Source of the DNA: Planctomycetota bacterium
GTDB lineage: Bacteria; Planctomycetota; Planctomycetia; Isosphaerales; Isosphaeraceae
DNA length: 64,000 bases
Direction of reading: 5' to 3'
NCBI GenBank assembly: GCA_028291545.1
Contig: JAQGHR010000052.1
Coordinates: 1-64,000 of the forward strand
Part shown: piece by piece, positions 40,489 through 49,288 of the stretch
Position numbering within the stretch: position 1 is the first letter of the stretch
How the letters are laid out: each line of letters opens with the position of its first letter
Program-made: the position numbers and the translations under genes
The notes under the pieces: model-generated
Told to the model about the DNA's origin: nothing
What the model saw: the letters and a program-made list of their open reading frames with translations, nothing else
The model's database searches: none

Positions 40489-43101
40489 TCACGACACCTC
40501 CCGCCCCTCGGACTGGCTCGGGAGCGAAGCCTCTCGCCGGTAGAAGACGAACTTCGACGCTTCCGCCGCCGCCAGGTAGAGCACGACGATGAGCGCCAGC
40601 GCCAGCAGGAATCCCGCCGGCAGAGGCTCGAACCCCAGCGACGGGGCCAGCGGCGTGTAGGGGATCGACACCGTGAGGCCGACGATCAGCAGGGTGGCCA
40701 CCAGCAGCGGCCGGGAGGGGCGGCTGCGGAGGGCCGGGCGGCGGGTCCGCACCACGAGCACGATCAGCGAGGCCGAGACCACCGACTCCACGAACCAACC
40801 CGTGCGGAACTGCGCCGGAGTGGCCCCCAGCACCCGCAGCAGCACCAGGAACGTCAGGAGGTCGAAGGCCGAACTGACCGCCCCGAAGACGACCATGAAC
40901 CGGCGGATGAAGCCCAGGTCCCAGCGGCGGGGCCGGGCGACCAGTTCCGGGTCCACCCCGTCGGCGGCGATGGTCATCTCCGGCAGGTCGGTCAGCAGGT
41001 TCGTCAGGAGCACCTGCTTGGGCAGGAGCGGCAGGAACGGCAGGAACAGCGAGGCGGCGGCCATGCTGAACATGTTGCCGAAGTTGGCGCTGGTGGCCAT
41101 GAAGACGTACTTCAGGGTGTTGGCGAAGGTCAGGCGGCCCTCCCGCACCCCGGCCTCCAGGACCGCCAGGTCCTTCTCCAGCAGGACGACCTGCGCCGCC
41201 TCCCTGGCCACGTCCACGGCGTCGGACACCGAGATCCCCACGTCGGCGGCGTGCAGGGCCGGGGCGTCGTTGATCCCGTCGCCCAGGTAGCCGACGACGT
41301 GACCGGCCTTCTTCAAGGCCAGGATGATCCGCTCCTTCTGATTCGGCTCGACCTCGGCGAAGACGGCGACCCGGCCTGCCCGCCGGACCAGGGCCTCCTC
41401 GCTCATCAGCCGCAGGTCGGCCCCGGTGAGGATCTCCGTCGCCGGCATCCCGGCCAGCCGGGCGGCGTGGGCGGCGACGAGACGGTTGTCGCCGCTGATC
41501 AGCTTCGTCGTGACGCCCAGGGCGGTCAGCCGGCCGAGGGTCTCGGCGATCCCCGGCCGGAGCGGGTCGTCGAGGACCAGGAGGCCCAGGAAGGTCATCC
41601 CCGACTCGTGGCCACGGCCGATGCCGGCCTCGGAGCCCACGTCCCGGCAGGCGACCCCCAGGATGCGGTCGCCCCGCCCGCCGTACTCGGCGGCGAGCCC
41701 GTCGATCCGGGGGCGGGCGGCCTCCAGCCCCACCACCTCGCCCGAGGCCGTCTCGGCGGCGGTGCAGACCTCCAGGACGCTGCCCAACGCCCCCTTGGTC
41801 ACGATCAGGTGCCGATCGCCCCGTCGCACCAGGACGCTGAGCCGTTTGCGGGCGAAATCATAGGGCTCCTCGTCGAGCTTCTCGTAGCCGGAGATGTCCG
41901 GGTGCTGGCCGGCGACGATGGCCTGGTCGATCGGGTTGGTGTAGCCGGCCTGGAGGGCGGCGTTGAGGTAGGCGAACAGGCCGACCCGCTCGCTCGGGTT
42001 CCCGTCGATGTCGAGGGCCGAGCGGAGCCGGACCTTGCCCTCGGTCAGCGTGCCGGTCTTGTCCGAGCAGAGCACGTCCATCCCGCCGAGGCTCTCGATC
42101 GAAGCCAGCCTGCGGACGATGACCCGCTGCCGGGCCATCCGCCGTGCCCCGTGGGACAGGTTGACGGTGATGATCGCCGGGAGGAGTTGGGGGGTCAGCC
42201 CCACGGCGATCGCCAGGGCGAAGAGGAACGACTCCAGGACCGGCCGGTGCAGGAAGACGTTGATGGCGAAGATGGCCAGGACCAGCAGGAGCGTGACCTC
42301 CAGCAGCAGGTAGCCGAACCGGCGGATGCCGTGCTCGAAGTCGCTCTCGGGGGGCCCGAGCCGCAGCGACTCGGAGATCCGGCCGAACTCGGTCTCCCCT
42401 CCGGTCTGGACGACCAGGAGCGTGGCCGTGCCGCTGACGACGTTCGTCCCCTGGAAGAGGCCGTCGGTGCGTCGGGCGGGCGGGGCCTCCGGCGGTCCGG
42501 CCCCCACCGACTTCTCGACCGGGAAGGTCTCGCCGGTCAGGGCCGCCTCGTTGACGAACAGGTCCCTGGCTTCCAGGATGCGTCCGTCGCCGGGGATCAG
42601 GTCGCCGGCATTGAGCAGCGCCACGTCCCCCGGAACGATCTCCCCGATCGCAACCTCGGCGGGGCGTCCGTCCCGAAGCACCGTCGCACGGACCTGGACG
42701 AGGGCGAGTAGCTGCTCCACGGCGTCGGCGGCCCCCCATTCCTGCCAGAACCCGAGCAGGCCGCTGACCAGCACGATGGCCAGGATGATCAGGGTGTCGG
42801 TCGAATCCCCGAGGAAGGCCGAGAGGGCGGCGGCGGCGAGCAGGAGCAGGATGATCGGGCTCCTGAACTGGCCGGCGAACAGGCCCAGCGCCCTCGCCCG
42901 CCGCCCGCCGGACCGGTGCCGGGAGGGCCGGCACGAGAGCCGACGCCGGGCCTCCTCGCCCGAGAGGCCCTGGGGCGTGGCCCGCAGCCGCTCCAGCAGC
43001 GCCTCGACGGGCATGGAGGACTCGATCGGGGTGGATCGATCCGGCCCGTGACGGCCGTCTCCGGGGAGGGTTCCCTCATCTGCTCCGACCCCGGAAACCA
43101 T
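40489..43101 (-). CDS. mgtA: Magnesium-transporting P-type ATPase
   Basis: An 870-residue P-type ATPase of the MgtA/MgtB (P3B) group. The actuator motif is TGETFPVEK, the phosphorylation motif is [11 protein letters not shown] with Asp347, and the hinge is [10 protein letters not shown]. Membrane segment 4 reads AVGLTPQLLPAI, typical of Mg2+ pumps, and there are about ten membrane helices, including VFMATSANFGNMFS and LLPKQVLLTNLLTDLPEM. ATG 43101 is chosen for GGGAGG eight bases upstream; an in-frame ATG at 43149 adds 16 residues. No Mg-sensing leader was recognised in the 170 bp upstream. Confidence 0.93.
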   Translation of the reverse strand: MVSGVGADEGTLPGDGRHGPDRSTPIESSMPVEALLERLRATPQGLSGEEARRRLSCRPSRHRSGGRRARALGLFAGQFRSPIILLLLAAAALSAFLGDSTDTLIILAIVLVSGLLGFWQEWGAADAVEQLLALVQVRATVLRDGRPAEVAIGEIVPGDVALLNAGDLIPGDGRILEARDLFVNEAALTGETFPVEKSVGAGPPEAPPARRTDGLFQGTNVVSGTATLLVVQTGGETEFGRISESLRLGPPESDFEHGIRRFGYLLLEVTLLLVLAIFAINVFLHRPVLESFLFALAIAVGLTPQLLPAIITVNLSHGARRMARQRVIVRRLASIESLGGMDVLCSDKTGTLTEGKVRLRSALDIDGNPSERVGLFAYLNAALQAGYTNPIDQAIVAGQHPDISGYEKLDEEPYDFARKRLSVLVRRGDRHLIVTKGALGSVLEVCTAAETASGEVVGLEAARPRIDGLAAEYGGRGDRILGVACRDVGSEAGIGRGHESGMTFLGLLVLDDPLRPGIAETLGRLTALGVTTKLISGDNRLVAAHAARLAGMPATEILTGADLRLMSEEALVRRAGRVAVFAEVEPNQKERIILALKKAGHVVGYLGDGINDAPALHAADVGISVSDAVDVAREAAQVVLLEKDLAVLEAGVREGRLTFANTLKYVFMATSANFGNMFSMAAASLFLPFLPLLPKQVLLTNLLTDLPEMTIAADGVDPELVARPRRWDLGFIRRFMVVFGAVSSAFDLLTFLVLLRVLGATPAQFRTGWFVESVVSASLIVLVVRTRRPALRSRPSRPLLVATLLIVGLTVSIPYTPLAPSLGFEPLPAGFLLALALIVVLYLAAAEASKFVFYRREASLPSQSEGREVS

Positions 43102-43273
43102 GGCTTCATCCTCCCGGCGACCGGGGTCGGGGACCGACGAATGGATCATCTCGATGGTACATCACCCTGGCGGCACCCGCTGCGCCGTCTCGTCGTGAGC
43201 ACGGGACCTGGTGTCATGATCAGAGGACCGACGGGCATGAGGCCGCCTCTGGCGAGATTGTCGTCCTCCGTGA

Positions 43274-43597
43274 GGCGTTACCACGGGGGCCGAGAAGCGG
43301 TCGAAGCGGGCCGGACACATCCCGACTGCCTGCCACCTGGAATGGCCCACCCTCGTGGACAAGGACGGCCGGTTCCTGGTCGAGGCCACCCTGCGGGCTA
43401 AGCTGGCCGAGGCCGGCATGAAGCGGGGAGAGCCGGCGATCACCCACTGCCAGGGCGGCGGCCGGGCGTCGGTGGACGCCTTCGTCTTCGAGCGTCTCGG
43501 CGTCCCGACCCGCAACTACTACCTGGGCTCGTCCGACTGGGGCAACAGCGACGACACCTCGGTGGAGTCCGGCGGCGAGGCGGTGAAGAAGCCCTGA
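43274..43597 (+). pseudogene. 5'-truncated rhodanese-like sulfurtransferase
   Basis: Translation in one frame after the stop at 43271 gives AEKRSKRAGHIPTACHLEW, then the rhodanese catalytic loop CQGGGRAS and SSDWGN near the end. The N-terminal part of the rhodanese domain is absent and no proper start codon precedes GHIP; the first possible start is GTG at 43355, inside the fold. The active Cys is kept, but the protein should not fold. It is most likely the remains of a thiosulfate sulfurtransferase gene cut during insertion of the neighbouring segment. Confidence 0.7.
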
Positions 43598-44010
43598 CCG
43601 GCGGGCTGGCGGCGGCCTTCGAGATCGCCAAGGCCATCTCATGATCGCCTCGACCGTCGAGAATTGCAGGCGACCGGCGTGGGGCGAGATCGGCATCCGT
43701 GTCGATCGGTTCCTGGGGCGGCATCAGAACCGTCGGGTCTGGTGGTGAGGAACCTCACAGCCCCCAGGAATCTGTCACGTTCTCCGAGGAAGGTCGGGTG
43801 GGACGGGTCCGCCGTCACCGTCGTTGAAAAAAATATCTCTGCTATCGGCGTAACGAGTTGCGACTCGAACTACGCATGTCTTGCCGGGGCTTGGTCCGGC
43901 TCGGCACACCGCCTGCTTTGGCTATGAAACCAGCGACTCGGCAAGATCGGCGACGAACGGGCTGGACTACCCGTCGCACCGAGGGCCTCCGAGACGAGAG
44001 GGTCACGATC
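43598..44010. other. Intergenic region, about 410 bp
   Basis: Follows the rhodanese remnant. An AT-rich spot TTGAAAAAAATATCTC near 43823 could belong to the promoter of the exported Gly/Tyr-rich protein. Frames here have no motif. Confidence 0.4.
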
Positions 44011-44457
44011 ATGCGATTTTCACTGCGAAGCATGGCCCTGGCGGGCGTCCTGGTGACCGGCCTCCTGGTCCTCGGGACGACCCCGGCCCAGGCCCAGGGA
44101 TACGGCGGCGGCTATTACGGCGGCGGTGGCGGCTACGGACAGGGCTATGGGGGCGGCGGCTACGGCGGTGGGTATGGAAGCGGCGGCTACTACGGGGGCG
44201 GCGGTTACGGACAGGGATACGGCGTCCCGACCCAGCAGTATTACGGCAATGGCGGCCACGACTTCCAGCCCCACTGGCACACGACCCAGACCCCGGTCGG
44301 CTCGTTCGCCTGGTACGGCAACGGGGTTCACGACTCGCAGCCGCACGAGCACACGAACTCGGCCAACGGCGGCTATCGGGGCTACAGCCCGAGCCCGTTC
44401 GGCGGGGTCACGACCAGCTACTACAACTCGACCCCGTACACCTACATGCCCTGGTGA
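44011..44457 (+). CDS. Exported Gly/Tyr-rich protein with His motifs
   Basis: A 148-residue protein with a clear signal peptide (about 1-28, ending TPAQAQ). The mature N-terminal half is repeats of GYGGGYYGGGGGY type. The second half has two related His segments, GHDFQPHWH and VHDSQPHEH, each preceded by YYGNG or WYGNG, an internal duplication that could bind copper or zinc. GAGAGGG lies nine bases before ATG 44011. It converges with the copper ATPase gene across a strong hairpin. A structural or metal-binding surface protein is likely; the exact role is unknown. Confidence 0.72.
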   Translation: MRFSLRSMALAGVLVTGLLVLGTTPAQAQGYGGGYYGGGGGYGQGYGGGGYGGGYGSGGYYGGGGYGQGYGVPTQQYYGNGGHDFQPHWHTTQTPVGSFAWYGNGVHDSQPHEHTNSANGGYRGYSPSPFGGVTTSYYNSTPYTYMPW

Positions 44458-44484
44458 GCGGCCCGACTCCTTATGAAGGTGATA

Positions 44485-44520
44485 GACCCCGCCCACCGCA
44501 CCTGCGGTGGGCGGGGTCTT
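44485..44520. terminator. Bidirectional hairpin terminator
   Basis: A perfect 16-bp inverted repeat, left arm GACCCCGCCCACCGCA, with two unpaired bases at the tip, followed by TT. It lies between convergent stops and would serve both the Gly/Tyr-rich gene and the copper ATPase gene. Confidence 0.85.
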
Positions 44521-44525
44521 CTCGT

Positions 44526-46955
44526 CTACGACAGACGCATCGTCCTCAATCGCAGGGCGTTGGCCACCACGGAGACGGAACTGAAGCTCATGGCGGCGGC
44601 GGCGATCATCGGGTTGAGCAGGAGGTGGTGCGAGACCGGGTACAGGACGCCCGCCGCAATCGGAACCCCGAGGGCGTTGTAGACCAGGGCGAAGAAGAGG
44701 TTCTGGCGGATGTTCCGCATCGTGGCCCGGCCGAGCTTCAGGGCCTTCACGATGCCCCGCAGGTCGCCCTTGACCAGCGTCACGCCCGACGACTCGATGG
44801 CCACGTCCGTCCCCGTCCCCATGGCGATCCCGACATCGGCGGCGGCCAGGGCGGGGGCGTCGTTGATACCGTCTCCCGCCATCGCCACCTTGCGCCCCCC
44901 GGCTCTCAGAGCCTTGATCCGCTCGTGCTTGTCCTCGGGCCGCACCCCGGCGTGGAACTCGTCGATCCCTAACGTCTCGGCGACGACTCGGGCCGTCTTC
45001 TCGTTGTCTCCCGTAAGCATGATCACCCGCATCCCCAGGCCGTGCAGGGATCGTACCGCCTCCGCCGTCGAGCCCTTGATCGGGTCCGAGACGGCCAGGA
45101 GTCCGGCGAGCCGCCCGTCCACGGCGACGTACATCACCGTGCGGCCCTGCCGCTGCAACTCGTCGGCCCAGTCGTCCAGAACGGCAAGATCCTGAACGCC
45201 CCGATCGGCGAGCAGTGACCGCTTGCCGATCAGCACGGCCCGGCCCTCGACGATCCCGTGGACACCGCCCCCGGTCACGGAGTCGAACCCCTCCACGGCC
45301 GGGACGGCGAGGCCACGCTCCTGGGCACCCTGGACGACGGCATGGGCCAGGGGATGTTCGCTGGCCTGCTCGACGCCGGAGGCGAGCCGGACGATTTCCT
45401 CCTCGGAGAAAGGCGGGGCGGCAACGCACTCGGTCAGCTTCGGTCGGCCTTCCGTCAGCGTGCCGGTCTTGTCCACCACGACCGTATCGACCTTCTCCAG
45501 CGTCTCCAGCACCTCGGCGTCCTTGATGAGCACGCCCTCCTTCGCCCCCCGGCCCACGCCCACCATGATCGACATCGGCGTGGCGAGTCCCAGGGCGCAG
45601 GGGCAGGCGATGATCAGAACGGCCACCGCATTGACGAACGCCCAGGCCAGGGCGGGCTGCTCCGGTGCGGCGACGGCCCAGACCAGGAACGTGAGCACGG
45701 CGGCGACCACGACGGCGGGCACGAAGTACCCCGCCACCGAGTCGGCGACCTTCTGGATCGGGGCACGGGTCCGCTGGGCGTCGGCGACCATGGCGACGAT
45801 CCGGGACAGCACCGTGTCCCGGCCGACCTTCTCGGCGACCATCAGGAACGAGCCTGTGCCGTTGACCGTGCCGCCGATCACCCCGTCGCCCTCCCCTTTG
45901 CCGACCGGCACGGGCTCCCCGGTGATCATCGACTCATCGACCGAACTATGACCCTGCGTGATCTTGCCGTCCACGGCGACCTTCTCGCCGGGTCGGACAC
46001 GAAGGATGTCGCCTTGGTGGACTTCTTCCAGCGGGACTTCCCGTTCTTGGCCGTCACGGACGATCCGGGCCGTGGGCGGGGCCAGCGAGAGTAGCTCCCG
46101 GATGGCGGCCCCGGTCCGGCGTCGGGCACGCAACTCCAGCACTTGACCCAGGAGGACCAGCGTGACGATCACCGCCGCCGCCTCGAAGTAGACATCCACC
46201 GCCCCGTGCCGCCGGAAGCTCTCGGGGATCAGGCCGGGGGCCAGCACAGCGACGAGGCTGTAGAGGTAGGCCGCCCCGGTCCCCAGGGCGATGAGGGTGA
46301 ACATGTTGAGGTTCCGGGTGACGACGGACCTCCAGCCACGCTCGAAGAACGGCCAGCCGCACCAGAGGACCACGGGCGTGCTGAGGGCGAGTTGCAGCCA
46401 GGCATACGGCGTGGCCCCAAACCAGTGGTCTACCGGAACGCCGAACATCGGCAGCATGGCGAGCAGCAGCACCGGGACGGTCAGGGCCACGGCGACCCAA
46501 AATCTGCGGGTCATGCGCCGGAGTTCGGAATGGTCCTCCTCCGCATCCGGCCGGGCGGCCTTCGGCTCCAGGTCCATGCCGCAGATCGGGCAGCTACCGG
46601 GGCCATCCCGCTCGATCTGCGGGTGCATCGGGCACGTATAGATGACCTCCTGCCTTGCCGCAGGACGTGCCGGCTCCAGGGCCATGCCGCACTTCGGGCA
46701 GTCCCCCGGCCGGTCGCTCTCGACGCCCTTGCACATCGGGCAGACGTATTCGCCCGATCCCCGTGGCCGTTCTCGTGACGCCGGACCGTGATGGGCGTCA
46801 CCGTGGTCGTGGTGCTCTGCGGAGGCCGATGCGCCCCCGGCGAGGAACTTCCGGCGGCAACCCTCGCCGCAAAAGTAGAAGCTCTGTCCGTCACGCTTGG
46901 CACTCCGGGCGATCGCCTCATCGACCGTCATGCCGCAGATCGGGTCGATCGCCAT
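44526..46955 (-). CDS. Copper-translocating P-type ATPase with YHS and heavy-metal-binding N-terminus
   Basis: An 809-residue P1B-type ATPase. The N-terminus is a YHS domain ([23 protein letters not shown]), then two Cys-rich binding modules (YVCPMCKGV with [10 protein letters not shown], and YTCPMHPQI with [10 protein letters not shown]). The core has [10 protein letters not shown], the ion-path motif CPC in [22 protein letters not shown], the SEHPLAH motif and [10 protein letters not shown], with eight membrane helices. It exports Cu(I) (Ag(I) also possible). GGAGGAG precedes ATG 46955; the longer frame to 47168 has no coding character. It is the last gene of a run of copper-related genes on this strand. 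Confidence 0.94.
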   Translation of the reverse strand: MAIDPICGMTVDEAIARSAKRDGQSFYFCGEGCRRKFLAGGASASAEHHDHGDAHHGPASRERPRGSGEYVCPMCKGVESDRPGDCPKCGMALEPARPAARQEVIYTCPMHPQIERDGPGSCPICGMDLEPKAARPDAEEDHSELRRMTRRFWVAVALTVPVLLLAMLPMFGVPVDHWFGATPYAWLQLALSTPVVLWCGWPFFERGWRSVVTRNLNMFTLIALGTGAAYLYSLVAVLAPGLIPESFRRHGAVDVYFEAAAVIVTLVLLGQVLELRARRRTGAAIRELLSLAPPTARIVRDGQEREVPLEEVHQGDILRVRPGEKVAVDGKITQGHSSVDESMITGEPVPVGKGEGDGVIGGTVNGTGSFLMVAEKVGRDTVLSRIVAMVADAQRTRAPIQKVADSVAGYFVPAVVVAAVLTFLVWAVAAPEQPALAWAFVNAVAVLIIACPCALGLATPMSIMVGVGRGAKEGVLIKDAEVLETLEKVDTVVVDKTGTLTEGRPKLTECVAAPPFSEEEIVRLASGVEQASEHPLAHAVVQGAQERGLAVPAVEGFDSVTGGGVHGIVEGRAVLIGKRSLLADRGVQDLAVLDDWADELQRQGRTVMYVAVDGRLAGLLAVSDPIKGSTAEAVRSLHGLGMRVIMLTGDNEKTARVVAETLGIDEFHAGVRPEDKHERIKALRAGGRKVAMAGDGINDAPALAAADVGIAMGTGTDVAIESSGVTLVKGDLRGIVKALKLGRATMRNIRQNLFFALVYNALGVPIAAGVLYPVSHHLLLNPMIAAAAMSFSSVSVVANALRLRTMRLS

Positions 46956-47309
46956 GATTGAATCTCCTCCGTCACTTGTACTGGGCCGGCGGCTTGAACT
47001 CGGTCGATTTCGCTTCGATCGTGCGGCTTCGGCCTGAAGGCGGCGGGCGGCAAGCCGGGGAACTTGCGGCCCGGATGCCACGATGTCCTCGACACCGAGG
47101 TCGTCCCCGATCGAGTTGATGTCCGGGTCGCTTTCCAACGATCGTAAGCCAAGGACCGCACGTCGCACGATGGGTCGGCCGCCGGGGGCTTGGACACGCC
47201 CTCATCAGGGCCGACCGCCACTACCACCGTGATGCGATCCCCGGCGGGCGACCCGCTGCTGGACGGCGGCGGTCCCGCCCCCTGTCGTCGGGGGCGGGAC
47301 GCACCGGGA
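46956..47309. other. Intergenic region, about 350 bp, possible gene remnant
   Basis: On the minus strand three frames each read sensibly for a short stretch (for example [21 protein letters not shown] in one and [15 protein letters not shown] before a stop in another), as expected for a frameshifted remnant. The terminator at 47272 lies inside it. Confidence 0.35.
47272..47300 (-). terminator. Hairpin after the Csp-like gene
   Basis: GTCCCGCCCC and GGGGCGGGAC form a perfect 10-bp stem with a 9-base loop, starting ten bases after the stop of the 47310 gene. There is no U tract. Confidence 0.65.
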
Positions 47310-47747
47310 TCAGCGGGTGCCGCCCGCCATCGAGCGGCACAACTTCTCGCACTCCTGGCAGGACTTGACGCACGCCTTCATGATGGCGTCCTGGTGACCC
47401 TCGCACGCCGCCGCACAGTCACGGCAGGCGTCCGCACACGCCTGGTGGGCGTACTTCGCCATCGGGCTGCTGCGGGCGGTGAGTGCGGCGGCCAGGGTGC
47501 AGAACGCCTGGCAGTCCATCGCCGCCTCGTGGGCCTTGGCGTGGTGCTCGGCGTGCGGCCCGCCCTTCTTGACTTCGGTCAGGCAGTGGTGGGCCGCCTC
47601 GTTGCAGACCTTGGCGCACTCGCCCAGGGTCCTGATGTGGCCGTCGTGCTCGTGCCCCTCATGGTCGGCACGGGCGGTGCCACCGCCCACGGCGACCAGG
47701 CCCGCAGCCCCCGCACCCAGGACGCTCAGCAGTTCTCGACGATCCAT
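47310..47747 (-). CDS. Csp1-like four-helix copper-storage protein with Tat signal
   Basis: A 145-residue exported protein. The twin-arginine signal MDRRELLSVLGAGAAG leads to a His-rich linker (HEGHEHDGH) and a helical domain with 13 cysteines in CxxxC-type spacing (ECAKVCNEAAHHC, DCQAFC, CADACRDCAAAC, CVKSCQECEKLC). The characterised Csp1 also uses 13 cysteines per subunit to line a four-helix bundle that stores Cu(I). ATG 47747 is chosen because the Tat signal starts there; an upstream ATG at 47777 is possible. It sits between the copper ATPase and Cys-rich genes on the same strand. Confidence 0.9.
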   Translation of the reverse strand: MDRRELLSVLGAGAAGLVAVGGGTARADHEGHEHDGHIRTLGECAKVCNEAAHHCLTEVKKGGPHAEHHAKAHEAAMDCQAFCTLAAALTARSSPMAKYAHQACADACRDCAAACEGHQDAIMKACVKSCQECEKLCRSMAGGTR

Positions 47748-47841
47748 GATGATTCTCCCTTCGTTGATGCCGTACAATCGTGATGGGGCGGGCCGCCCAC
47801 TGCGGCCCGCTCCCGTGTGTCCGACCTTCGGGTTCCGACCG

Positions 47842-47873
47842 GGGCCGGTCCCCGAGCCACCGGGGACCGGCCC
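47842..47873 (-). terminator. Hairpin after the 26-cysteine protein gene
   Basis: GGGCCGGTCCCCG and CGGGGACCGGCCC form a perfect 13-bp stem with a six-base loop, ten bases downstream of the 47883 stop. No U tract follows. Confidence 0.7.
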
Positions 47874-47882
47874 TCCCGAGGA

Positions 47883-48338
47883 TCAGCGGACGACCACCAC
47901 GTTGGCCTTGGCGACCTTGGTGGGCGACGTGCAGCAGGCGTCACCGCCGCAGCAGTCGCAGCCCTTGCGGGTCTTGGCCGTGCCCGCCTTGGCGGCGGCA
48001 TCGCAAGAGCAAGCCGGGCAGGTGCAGGCGTCACCGCAGCACGAGCACGCCGCCTTGGCGTCCTTCTCGCAGCACGCCTTGGTCTTGGCGTCGGCGACCT
48101 TGGACGACTTGGCGGTCGAGGGGCAGCACGCCGCCCCGTCGCAGCAGTCGCAGCCCTTGCCGGTGATGCCCGCCTTGGCGGTCGCATCGCAGGTGCAGGC
48201 GGAGCAGGAACAGGCGTCACCGCAGCAGGCACACGCCGCCTTGGTGGCCTTCGTCTTCTCGGCGGCGTCGGCACCGACGCCCATCACGGCGGCCAGGGCC
48301 ATCGCCCCGAGCACGCCCATCATCCGACGACGTTCCAT
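47883..48338 (-). CDS. Exported metallothionein-like protein with 26 cysteines
   Basis: A 151-residue protein with a signal peptide (MERRRMMGVLGAMALAAVMG). The mature chain is almost only Cys, Ala, Lys, Asp, Gly and Thr, and is an internal duplication: ACACCGDACSCSACTCDA with GCDCCDGAACC, then ACSCCGDACTCPACSCDA with GCDCCGGDACC, joined by a linker with one CC pair. I count 26 cysteines. The clustering suggests binding of several soft metal ions, probably Cu(I), outside the cytoplasm. Classical metallothioneins are cytoplasmic and shorter. GGGAGGAAG precedes the ATG. Its neighbours are copper genes on the same strand. Confidence 0.8.
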   Translation of the reverse strand: MERRRMMGVLGAMALAAVMGVGADAAEKTKATKAACACCGDACSCSACTCDATAKAGITGKGCDCCDGAACCPSTAKSSKVADAKTKACCEKDAKAACSCCGDACTCPACSCDAAAKAGTAKTRKGCDCCGGDACCTSPTKVAKANVVVVR

Positions 48339-48424
48339 CGCACTTCCTCCCGATTCGCTGACCTGATGCCGGCGGCACGCCCGGTGCGGGCCGCACGATC
48401 CCATCCCCGGAGACCGGGGAGGGG

Positions 48425-48458
48425 GAGGACGACCCGCAGGGTGCGGATCGTCGTCCTC
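48425..48458 (-). terminator. Hairpin downstream of the 48575 gene
   Basis: GAGGACGAC and GTCGTCCTC form a 9-bp outer stem, with CCGC/GCGG pairing inside. It lies about 115 bases after the stop and ahead of the next gene. Confidence 0.55.
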
Positions 48459-48574
48459 GCCCCCGGCGACGGGGCCACTACGTTCTCGGGGCGCAGGGTC
48501 GCATCGTGCCGTTCGTGGAACGGGGACGGACGCCGGGCGCAGCGAGACGCAAGGGCCTCGACGCAGGGGCGGTC

Positions 48575-49042
48575 TCAGATCAACAGGCGGGAGGTGCGCA
48601 GGTAGAGGGGCGTGCGCCAGGGGTGGCCGACCGCCGGAGTGGTACTCCGGTCCGGTGGCACCAAGGAGGGAAGCAGGTCGGACAAGAAGAGCCCGAGGTC
48701 TCTTGCGGGAGCGGAACGGTTGTCCGAAGACTTCGGGCCCGGCCTGGGCTCGGGTGCCGCCGGTCGCTCGGTGCCGCAGACGCAACCGACCGTCGGCGAG
48801 GTCTCGCAGGCCGTCGTGCCCCGGATCGGGCCGGAACGGCTCGCCGTGATCGAGTTGGCGACTTCGTGAGCGGGCGTGACCGTGGCCGACGGCTTGCAGC
48901 AACCGCAGGGCTTGACGGTAGCACAGCCGCTATCGGCCTTCATCGTCTCGCAGGCGGTCGCCCTACCGGCCATGAAGAGGCTACCCAGGACCGTCACGAG
49001 GGCGATCGACGGGAACCTCCACTTGGGGCGGATTGAGGACAT
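48575..49042 (-). CDS. Exported Cys-containing protein in copper cluster
   Basis: A 155-residue protein. The signal peptide (about 1-30) ends ALVTVLGSLFMAGRATA; the mature part opens with CETMKADSGCATVKPCGCCKP and later has ACETSPTVGCVCG, so eight or so cysteines cluster in two patches, and the C-terminal 60 residues are Pro/Arg-rich. Metal binding is likely from the pattern and the neighbours. It is the first gene of the minus-strand copper run. I do not recognise a named family. Confidence 0.65.
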   Translation of the reverse strand: MSSIRPKWRFPSIALVTVLGSLFMAGRATACETMKADSGCATVKPCGCCKPSATVTPAHEVANSITASRSGPIRGTTACETSPTVGCVCGTERPAAPEPRPGPKSSDNRSAPARDLGLFLSDLLPSLVPPDRSTTPAVGHPWRTPLYLRTSRLLI

Positions 49043-49235
49043 GTTCGACCCCAGGAGACGACGAGGACCGTGGGCGACACTCTGAACTCTATGCAAACCC
49101 GCCGGTCGGGACAAGGCGGATACGGACATGTACGCCTCGGGTTGGCCGATGGTTCGCTGCGGTCCGTCATGATTTCGGGAGTCGGGCCGCAAGGGGGTGC
49201 CCAGCCAACGCCTGACACCACGGTAGGGCACACAT

Positions 49236-49256
49236 GCCGTCCGAACAAAGGGCGGC
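49236..49256 (+). promoter_or_regulatory. Hairpin in leader of ClpX-like gene 2
   Basis: GCCGTCC pairs with GGGCGGC (one G-U) around a 7-base loop, 33 bases before the ATG. The element matches the hairpin at 29336 in position and left arm, and CGCCTGACACC stands upstream in both. The rest of the leader is only partly alike. Confidence 0.55.
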
Positions 49257-49288
49257 CCGATCCCCTGCGCCCCGACCCCGGAGTCGTC

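Noticed and set aside
43355-43597. Functional small rhodanese gene from GTG 43355
   Set aside because: The start would lie inside the fold, while rhodanese sequence continues upstream in frame without a start codon; called a pseudogene.
46956-47168. N-terminal extension of the copper ATPase to 47168
   Set aside because: The added 71 residues have no domain character, and GGAGGAG stands right before ATG 46955 where the YHS domain starts.
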